Shown: positions 1 through 4,975 of the stretch, piece after piece
Layout: every line of letters starts with the position of its first letter
Position numbering within the stretch: the first letter of the stretch is position 1
Assembly: GCA_011055585.1 (NCBI GenBank)
Contig: DRGT01000154.1
Coordinates: forward strand, 1-5,600
DNA length: 5,600 nucleotides
From: Candidatus Nitrosopumilus sp.
GTDB taxonomy: Archaea; Thermoproteota; Nitrososphaeria; Nitrososphaerales; Nitrosopumilaceae
Direction: 5' to 3'
The notes under the pieces: model-generated
The model's input: the letters and a program-made list of their open reading frames with translations, nothing else
Told to the model about the DNA's origin: nothing
Databases searched by the model: none
Translations under genes and position numbers: made by a program

Positions 1-63
1 AAGAGCAGACCTCCTGATTTGAATTATTTATTAGAAAAATTAACATTTGATACGAACAGTTAA
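1..63 (+). CDS. C-terminal tail of an unidentified protein (partial)
   Basis: Frame 1 is open from the first base and stops at TAA 61-63, giving 20 residues that include PPDLNYLLEKL. The leucine-rich, helix-like composition looks like the end of a real protein rather than chance, but the fragment is too short to assign to a family. The start lies outside the window. It is followed by 78 bases before the RidA-like gene, which appears to have its own TATA-like box, so co-transcription is uncertain. The alternative is that this is a chance open frame in the spacer; the frame is short enough for that to be possible. Confidence 0.45.
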   Translation, partial: KSRPPDLNYLLEKLTFDTNS

Positions 64-112
64 TCGACAGTTCGGTAATTCTGTCTTTAAGATCATCGAT
101 CAAATGTGAATG

Positions 113-124
113 AATTAATTATGT
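113..124 (+). promoter_or_regulatory. Possible TATA box of the RidA-like gene
   Basis: An AT-only stretch containing TTAATTAT is centred about 23-24 bases upstream of the ATG at 142. That spacing would give a leaderless or nearly leaderless transcript, which agrees with the absence of any Shine-Dalgarno sequence before this ATG. The surrounding DNA is AT-rich throughout, so the match is weak. Confidence 0.3.
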
Positions 125-141
125 AATTTTTGTGTAATCTC

Positions 142-693
142 ATGGTAAATCAATCAATTTGGATTGGAATTACTGTAGGAGTTTTTTTTGCGGGTCTAGC
201 AATTGGCATTATTCCAAATGTAATGGAAAAAACAATGGAGGAAGATACAGATTTGTCTAATTTAGAAGAAGTTCCTAATAAAACAATAACTCGATTACAA
301 CCTGATGAATTGTTTGATTCTAGAACTCTTGGTTTTACTCAAGTTGTAATTGCACCTCCTGGTCAAACTATCTATATTGCAGGCCAAGGTGCAATTGATA
401 AAGATTTGCAGATTGTAGGTGATACAATGGAGGAGCAAATGGATTTTGCATTTAAGAATGTAAAATCTGCATTGGAGGCATCAGGAGCAAAGCCTGAGCA
501 TGTGGTACAAATTGTAATGTTAATGGTGGATTATGATGAGTCATATCTGCCACTTGTTCAAAAAGAACGCTTAGAATTTTTTGGCAACGATAATCTTCCC
601 GCTTCTACCTTGATTCCTGTTCCTAGTTTGGCAATAGATGGAATGCTATTTGAAATTCAAGTGACTGCAGTCATTCCTTTAAACAATCCTTAA
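142..693 (+). CDS. Membrane-anchored RidA/YjgF/UK114-fold protein, arginine lost
   Basis: This 183-residue protein has two parts. Residues about 6-24 (IWIGITVGVFFAGLAIGII) form one hydrophobic segment that looks like a membrane anchor or uncleaved signal. After an acidic linker, residues about 55-180 match the RidA/YjgF/UK114 fold: YIAGQGAID, then NVKSALEASGAKPEHVVQIVML, then LPASTLIPVPSLA and FEIQVTAVIP. RidA proteins are trimers that hydrolyse enamine/imine intermediates using an arginine (Arg105 in E. coli, in FPARS). Here the aligned position is Ser155 (LPAST), while the conserved glutamate (E. coli Glu120) is kept as Glu171. By family logic it is therefore not a classical imine deaminase and its function is unknown. 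A cytosolic RidA is about 128 residues, so the N-terminal extension is extra. The ATG at 142 is preferred over an in-frame TTG at 130. No Shine-Dalgarno site is seen. The family assignment is secure; the role is not. Confidence 0.85.
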   Translation: MVNQSIWIGITVGVFFAGLAIGIIPNVMEKTMEEDTDLSNLEEVPNKTITRLQPDELFDSRTLGFTQVVIAPPGQTIYIAGQGAIDKDLQIVGDTMEEQMDFAFKNVKSALEASGAKPEHVVQIVMLMVDYDESYLPLVQKERLEFFGNDNLPASTLIPVPSLAIDGMLFEIQVTAVIPLNNP

Positions 694-753
694 TGCTATT
701 TACTGCAGATTTAGCAATTTACTTTCATGAATTGGATAATCTATACAGGATTA

Positions 754-849
754 CAGACGGTTGTTTAAGTCTGCTTGATACCGCGTGGTATCAATAGAAT
801 AAAACCCCGGGGGTGGAATTGGTAAGCTGGATGACCACGCTGACCACCT
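754..849 (+). ncRNA. Hairpin-rich, partly GC-rich segment; candidate structured RNA
   Basis: Three hairpins follow each other. CAGAC 754-758 pairs with GTCTG 769-773. TTGATACC 775-782 pairs perfectly with GGTATCAA 787-794 around a GCGT loop. GGGTGG 811-816 pairs with CCACCT 844-849 (one G-U), enclosing AGC-TGG 825-830 paired with CCA-c-GCT 835-841 around an ATGA loop. Bases 803-848 are about 60% G+C, far above the rest of the spacer. GACCAC occurs twice (833-838, 842-847), so the outer stem has two possible partners. I could not fit a tRNA, a known riboswitch or a proper box C/D RNA. It could be a small RNA, the 3' end structure of the RidA-like transcript, or a leftover RNA gene. The strand is not determined by the stems; + is assumed from the flanking genes. 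Confidence 0.35.
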
Positions 850-1093
850 AAAACAAAAGAGAATAATGAATCAAAACTAAACTTCTGAACTAACTGAAGT
901 TGATAAAAAATAATATAACTTTAGAAGTTATTTACTTAACATATCGTTAATTTTTTAAAACTAATTGAGGAAAATTCACCAATTAGGTGATACTAATTTT
1001 TCATTCTTAAATTTTAGAAATTAATTGCCGAGTAAATTATGGCAAGTTACAACCTAAAAATTCAATCGGACGGTTAAAATTCCTAGTTTCAAA
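850..1093. other. AT-rich spacer with several short inverted repeats
   Basis: No coding frame of interest is visible on either strand. It contains short dyads: AACTTC 880-885 with GAAGTT 896-901; ATAACTT 915-921 with AAGTTAT 925-931 around a three-base loop; CTAATTG 961-967 with CAATTAG 980-986; TCACC 976-980 with GGTGA 986-990; and TTGCC 1025-1029 with GGCAA 1041-1045. The last three lie within about 135 bases of the reductase TATA-like box and could be regulator-binding sites. Some such pairs are expected by chance in DNA this AT-rich. Confidence 0.4.
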
Positions 1094-1095
1094 AA

Positions 1096-1102
1096 TTTAT
1101 AT
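1096..1102 (+). promoter_or_regulatory. TATA-like box of the sulfite reductase-rhodanese operon
   Basis: TTTATAT matches the archaeal TATA consensus. With the usual spacing of about 26 bases it would place transcription start near 1125, leaving a leader of about 15 bases to the ATG at 1141 or a few bases to the in-frame TTG at 1129. It is the best TATA-like match directly upstream of the operon. Confidence 0.45.
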
Positions 1103-1140
1103 CCAAATTAGAAGGAATTGTCATAGTATTGACTACTAAT

Positions 1141-2934
1141 ATGAAACAAGCACGTCCTGATTCCAAGACACCTAGTGTTAACTGGGCAAAAATTGAAGAA
1201 GCTGAAAATTTTGCAAAAACAGTGAAACTTTTCCGTCAAGGAAAGTACGATGGAGATAGTTTTAGACGATTTAGATTGCAACACGGCGCATACGGCACAA
1301 GAATGACCAGCGATTATGCAATGGTTAGAATTAAAATCCCTGCAGGTAAGATTTATCCAAACCAACTTGAAAAAATAGCGCAACTAAGTGAAGCATTTTC
1401 AATTGGAAGTGCACACGTATCTACCAGAGAAAACATTCAGCTACATTGGATAGTTTTAGAAGACGTCTCTGAAGTTATGCGAGGCTTGGCAGAAGTTGGA
1501 TTGACTACAAGAGAAGCATGTGGAAATACGGTCAGAAATGTTATGTGTAGTCCTCTTTCAGGAGTTTGTGAAGAAGAAAAATTTGATGCAACACCATATG
1601 CAATTGCTACTGCGCAATTTCTATTAAGAAATCCATTGAATCAGAACTTGCCTAGAAAATTCAAATTCAATTTCACCTGTTGTGAAAAACACGGCATGGT
1701 ACGTATGACTGATGTCGGTTTATTGCCACAAATAAAAGAAATTGATGGAAAAGGACAACCAGGTTTCAAAGTTTTCTTAGGTGGTGGTCTTGGTAACAAA
1801 TCATATGTTGGATACCAATTAGAAGAATTTACCCCTGAAGAAGATCTTTTGTATACGTCAATTGCAGTTTTGCGTATTTTCGATAGAATGGGCGAGAGAA
1901 AAAACATGGCAAGAAACAGAATGCGTTATTTAGTTAATGAATTAGGCTGGGAAAAATTCCAAAACTTAGTTCTAAAGGAAAGGGCTATTGTGAGAGCTAC
2001 TCAATCGGTAATTGTAAAACTAGATCTTGATCAAACTCCTGAAGAAATTAAAAAACCAATAAGAATTTCTGAAAGTAGCGGAAGCTCAAGCCCTGATGGA
2101 TATTCTAGATGGTACAAAACCAACACCTTCAAACAAAAACAAGATGGATATCGTTCTGTGTTTATTGCCTTAGAAGCAGGCGACATTACTGCAAACCAAT
2201 TAAGAGAAATTGCAAATATTTGTAGAGCGTTTTCATCTGAAGGACTAGGAAGGACTGGATTTAATCAGGATATCGTGTTTAGATGGGTACATGACGATGA
2301 TTTACCCTCCATGTATGCGAGATTGTTAGAAGTTGGACTAGCAAAAACAGGCGCACTTACTATGGCCTCACCAATTGGATGTTCTGGAACAACATCTTGT
2401 AATCTTGCATTAACAAACTCTCACAGATTGGCAAAAGAAATCCAAAGAAAATTCCTTGAATTAAAGTTGGATGAAGATGATGATCTGAAAGATTCTTCTG
2501 TCAAAATTAGTGGATGTCCTAACTCTTGTGGGCAGCATAATATAGCAACTATAGGATTCTATGGTGGTGGCGGCAGAGTCGGCAAAGACATGTATCCAAG
2601 CTATCAAATGTCGTTAGGAGGACGATCAGATGGAGACACCATGTTAGGCGTTAATTGTTTGAGAATTCCTGCAAAAAGAGTAATTCCAGTAATTTTGAAA
2701 ATTATAGAATTATTCAAACAAAATAAGAAAAATAACGATACATTAGCAACATGGATTCATAAAATTGTAAATGGTAATGAAGATTCTCAAATAAAATCAG
2801 TAGATGATTTTAAGAAAATTTTATCCCCCCTTGTTGTGCCGCCAACGAAAGAAGAAGATAGTGACTTTTACGCCGATTATGGTTCTGATGGAAGTTACCA
2901 CACAAAAACAGGAAGGGGTGAATGTGCAGCTTGA
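1141..2934 (+). CDS. sir/nirA-like: Ferredoxin-type siroheme sulfite (or nitrite) reductase
   Basis: This 597-residue protein has the nitrite/sulfite reductase architecture twice over: a ferredoxin-like half-domain (about 45-123) and catalytic half (about 124-270), then a second pair (about 324-395 and 400-560). It carries the siroheme/[4Fe-4S] ligands Cys414-x5-Cys420 (CSGTTSC) and Cys459-x3-Cys463 (GCPNSCGQ), plus the family segment ACGNTVRNV (126-134). The enzyme reduces sulfite to sulfide or nitrite to ammonia with six electrons, normally from ferredoxin, in the cytoplasm. NLPRKFK has Lys173 and Lys175. Sulfite reductases have K-x-K here, whereas plant nitrite reductases have Asn in place of the second Lys, so I favour sulfite. 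Tyr51 (GAYGTR) and Cys127 may match the Tyr-Cys crosslink pair of mycobacterial SirA. The C-terminus ends in GECAA after YADYG, as expected for SirA-like proteins. ATG 1141 is chosen over TTG 1129, which would add four residues. The gene is coupled to the rhodanese gene downstream. Confidence 0.93.
   Translation: MKQARPDSKTPSVNWAKIEEAENFAKTVKLFRQGKYDGDSFRRFRLQHGAYGTRMTSDYAMVRIKIPAGKIYPNQLEKIAQLSEAFSIGSAHVSTRENIQLHWIVLEDVSEVMRGLAEVGLTTREACGNTVRNVMCSPLSGVCEEEKFDATPYAIATAQFLLRNPLNQNLPRKFKFNFTCCEKHGMVRMTDVGLLPQIKEIDGKGQPGFKVFLGGGLGNKSYVGYQLEEFTPEEDLLYTSIAVLRIFDRMGERKNMARNRMRYLVNELGWEKFQNLVLKERAIVRATQSVIVKLDLDQTPEEIKKPIRISESSGSSSPDGYSRWYKTNTFKQKQDGYRSVFIALEAGDITANQLREIANICRAFSSEGLGRTGFNQDIVFRWVHDDDLPSMYARLLEVGLAKTGALTMASPIGCSGTTSCNLALTNSHRLAKEIQRKFLELKLDEDDDLKDSSVKISGCPNSCGQHNIATIGFYGGGGRVGKDMYPSYQMSLGGRSDGDTMLGVNCLRIPAKRVIPVILKIIELFKQNKKNNDTLATWIHKIVNGNEDSQIKSVDDFKKILSPLVVPPTKEEDSDFYADYGSDGSYHTKTGRGECAA
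2911..2921 (+). promoter_or_regulatory. Strong Shine-Dalgarno site that decides the rhodanese start
   Basis: GGAAGGGGTGA, inside the end of the reductase gene, contains GGTGA, complementary to the 3' end of archaeal 16S rRNA. It touches the ATG at 2922 with no spacing but lies nine bases before the TTG at 2931, a normal spacing. This favours TTG as the true start. No comparable site precedes the other genes in the window, consistent with its use for an internal gene of an operon. Confidence 0.65.
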
Positions 2935-3734
2935 GTGAAGAAAAAACAGTTCGTGCAACAACTGACGTAGATACTTTGAGATCTGAAATTAGAGATAAGA
3001 GCGTTAGAGTAATTGACGTCAGAAAAGAAGAAGAATACAAACAAAACCACATTCCAGATTCAGTAAACCTCCCTTTAGCTAATTTATTATCTAATGATAA
3101 ACCTGATTGGGCCGCAAAGCTTTTTTCATCACTTGGAATCGATGATGAAACCCATGTCGTCGTATATGATGATACATTTGGTGCTCTGGCATCAAGAATC
3201 GCATGGACTTTGGAATATTTGGGACATAGCGATGTTTCATTACTTGATGTAACGTATGGACAATGGAAGTCACTGGGATTAGAAAATGACAATAAAATCC
3301 CATCTGTTGATTCTAAAACTCACTCTGTAAATTTACAACCACAAATTTTAGCAACAGCTGATTATTTGGAAAAAGCCAAAGAAAAGGAGGGAGTCACTCT
3401 TCTAGATAATCGAGAACGATTAAATTTCTTGGAACAACATATTCCAGGAGCAATAAACATTCCATATAGAACATTATCTTCTCCTGAAAAAATTCTAAGA
3501 CCAAAAGATGAAATGAAAAGACTTCTAGATAACAGGGGAATCAAACCAGACTCTGAAATCATAACTTACTGTGGTAGTGTTGGAACACTATCAGGTTTAG
3601 CTTACTATGCATTGAAATCAGTTAATCTTCCAAATGTGAAATTGTATGTAAAGTCATTTAAAGAATGGAAAAATCTTAACAAACCTACAGCAAAACAAGA
3701 AGATGCAGACTATTGGGACCTTTCAGCAGAATAA
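2931..3734 (+). CDS. Two-domain rhodanese (thiosulfate/mercaptopyruvate sulfurtransferase)
   Basis: This 267-residue protein has tandem rhodanese domains. The N-terminal domain (about 8-116) has VRVIDVRKEEEY and HIPDSVNLP but carries Asp80 (VVVYDD) where a catalytic Cys would be, so it is structural, as in classical two-domain rhodaneses. The C-terminal domain (about 139-250) has LLDNRERLNF, HIPGAINIPY and the active loop Cys214-GSVGT. This loop resembles the CGSGVT loop of mercaptopyruvate sulfurtransferases more than the CRKGVT of thiosulfate rhodaneses. The enzyme forms a cysteine persulfide and passes sulfane sulfur to an acceptor in the cytoplasm; the donor cannot be fixed from sequence. 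TTG 2931 is chosen because of the Shine-Dalgarno spacing; ATG 2922 would add three residues. The TTG overlaps the reductase stop codon (TTGA), indicating coupled translation and a joint role in sulfur assimilation. Its stop lies one base from that of the convergent gene. Confidence 0.9.
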   Translation: MSEEKTVRATTDVDTLRSEIRDKSVRVIDVRKEEEYKQNHIPDSVNLPLANLLSNDKPDWAAKLFSSLGIDDETHVVVYDDTFGALASRIAWTLEYLGHSDVSLLDVTYGQWKSLGLENDNKIPSVDSKTHSVNLQPQILATADYLEKAKEKEGVTLLDNRERLNFLEQHIPGAINIPYRTLSSPEKILRPKDEMKRLLDNRGIKPDSEIITYCGSVGTLSGLAYYALKSVNLPNVKLYVKSFKEWKNLNKPTAKQEDADYWDLSAE

Positions 3735-3735
3735 T

Positions 3736-4860
3736 CTAACTTGGTGTTATTTCATTTCGTAGTTGTTTTGTAACAGTTACTTCGATATTATCAAAAACAT
3801 TAAGCATTTTTTGTTTATTGTCTTGAAGATAAAACAATCCTCTATCCTTTAATCTAATCTTCCATAATCTTATTTCTCTATGTTCTTCGAAAAATTGCTC
3901 AATCATTTCTTGTCCATATTTTGTAGGATTAATTAACGGTTCAAAATTCTCAATTGTTTTTTCGACATCTTCTTCTTCTATAGAAGATTTTACAGCTTGA
4001 ATTGCATGACTAAGCTGTTTTAGATTTTTAACAACTCCTGGAAGTTTTTTCATTTTAATTCCGAGTAAACTTTTCTGTTCTGTTCCAACTTTATCAGCTA
4101 ATTCTTGAACAAGATCATAAATTGGAATCCTATGAAAGCCTTCTCTTTTTTCATTTTTTACAATTAATCCTTTATCTGTTAATTTTCGTAAAGCATCTTC
4201 CGTATCAGATTTATCAAGAAATGTTGTCCACACTATAGCTCCAATTGTGTGATAACCTTGTCTAATTGATTCTAAAACAACAACTTCGATAATTCTTTTA
4301 AAACCTTCTTCAATTCTAAGATTTACAAAGTCTCTATCCTTGACCGCCTTTCTTGCATTTTTAACATCAATTTCAATTGAGCGCTTTAGTGCCTCAATTG
4401 ATTCTGGGATTTGATTTAACAAAGAAAGAAAACATGCTTTGTTATACCAAGCCATACCATATGTTGGATCAGACTCTATTGCTTTTTCAGCGCCATCGAG
4501 AGCTTTGGAATAATTTTTTTGTTCATAATGAACTAGTGCTTTAAGATTCCATGCTTCAGCATTTGTTACATCAATATCTAAAATTTTATCATAAACTTTG
4601 AGTGCTTCGGCGTGATCATCTAGATGAAATAGCGCATAGCCAAGTTTCAAAAGAGTTTCTACATTATTTGGGTCAATTCTTAAGGCTTGCTCAAAAACAA
4701 TAGCCGCATCGTCAAGTTTTTCATCGGCCATCAAATTGATGCCTTTTTTGAAAAGCTTTTTTCTATTGTAATCAGCATCTGTTAGGCTAGTTTCTTTTTT
4801 CACCCTATGCTGTTTTTCAATTTTTCCTGGCTTTGTCTTCTTTGAAAAGAGCTTTTTCAT
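3736..4860 (-). CDS. TPR-repeat protein with C-terminal winged-helix-like domain
   Basis: This 374-residue soluble protein starts with a very basic tail (1-23, MKKLFSKKTK). Four tetratricopeptide repeats follow at about 31-64, 65-98, 99-132 and 133-166, with typical signatures such as AEAWNLKALVHYEQKNYSKAL and DPTYGMAWYNKACFL. Residues about 190-260 (VLESIRQGY, then DTEDALRKLTDKGLIVKNEKREGF) look like a helix-turn-helix followed by a wing: a helix, a recognition-type helix ending in GLI, then charged strands. The rest (261-374) is helical and charged, with no family I recognise. TPRs bind partner proteins, so a scaffold or regulator is likely, but the target is unknown. The ATG at 4860 is preferred over a TTG nine bases upstream, because a TATA-like box sits about 25 bases before it, implying a leaderless transcript. 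It is convergent with the rhodanese gene and divergent from the collagen-like gene. Confidence 0.85.
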   Translation of the reverse strand: MKKLFSKKTKPGKIEKQHRVKKETSLTDADYNRKKLFKKGINLMADEKLDDAAIVFEQALRIDPNNVETLLKLGYALFHLDDHAEALKVYDKILDIDVTNAEAWNLKALVHYEQKNYSKALDGAEKAIESDPTYGMAWYNKACFLSLLNQIPESIEALKRSIEIDVKNARKAVKDRDFVNLRIEEGFKRIIEVVVLESIRQGYHTIGAIVWTTFLDKSDTEDALRKLTDKGLIVKNEKREGFHRIPIYDLVQELADKVGTEQKSLLGIKMKKLPGVVKNLKQLSHAIQAVKSSIEEEDVEKTIENFEPLINPTKYGQEMIEQFFEEHREIRLWKIRLKDRGLFYLQDNKQKMLNVFDNIEVTVTKQLRNEITPS

Positions 4861-4877
4861 ACAGTTCAACTTGGAGA

Positions 4878-4893
4878 TTTTTTATAGATAAAT
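4878..4893 (-). promoter_or_regulatory. TATA-like box of the TPR gene
   Basis: Read on the - strand this is ATTTATCTATAAAAAA, a good archaeal TATA match. It is centred about 25 bases upstream of the ATG at 4860, so the transcript would start at or next to the start codon. No Shine-Dalgarno site lies between them. Confidence 0.5.
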
Positions 4894-4936
4894 ACTATTC
4901 CTAAATTTTTTAACTTGGCTTCAGGCTCTAGACAGG

Positions 4937-4945
4937 TTAAAAATA
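4937..4945 (+). promoter_or_regulatory. Possible TATA box of the collagen-like gene
   Basis: TTAAAAATA lies about 35 bases before the ATG at 4976 and would give a leader of roughly 8 bases. GCATAAATA at 4956-4964 is an alternative but is too close for a leaderless start. Both lie in the 115-bp divergent region shared with the TPR gene. Confidence 0.3.
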
Positions 4946-4975
4946 CAGAAATACTGCATAAATACATCATCGATA

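Noticed and set aside
66..85. GACAG/CTGTC inverted repeat as a terminator of the upstream gene
   Set aside because: A five-base stem with a ten-base loop and no U-run directly after it is too weak, and archaeal termination does not normally need hairpins.
826..846. Box C/D-like motifs (GGATGA and CTGA)
   Set aside because: They are only five bases apart, leaving no room for guide sequences, and the C box deviates from RTGATGA.
803..850. Possible tRNA (GTGGAATTGGTAAGC resembles a D-arm)
   Set aside because: No T-arm with GGTTCRAATCC, no matching acceptor strand and no anticodon stem could be placed on either strand.
1108..1383. Open frame on the - strand opposite the reductase start
   Set aside because: The Cys/Phe-rich product has no family features and lies antisense to conserved reductase sequence.
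2810..3292. 160-codon open frame on the - strand across the reductase-rhodanese junction
   Set aside because: It lies opposite two well-supported genes with recognisable motifs, and its own product shows no domain.
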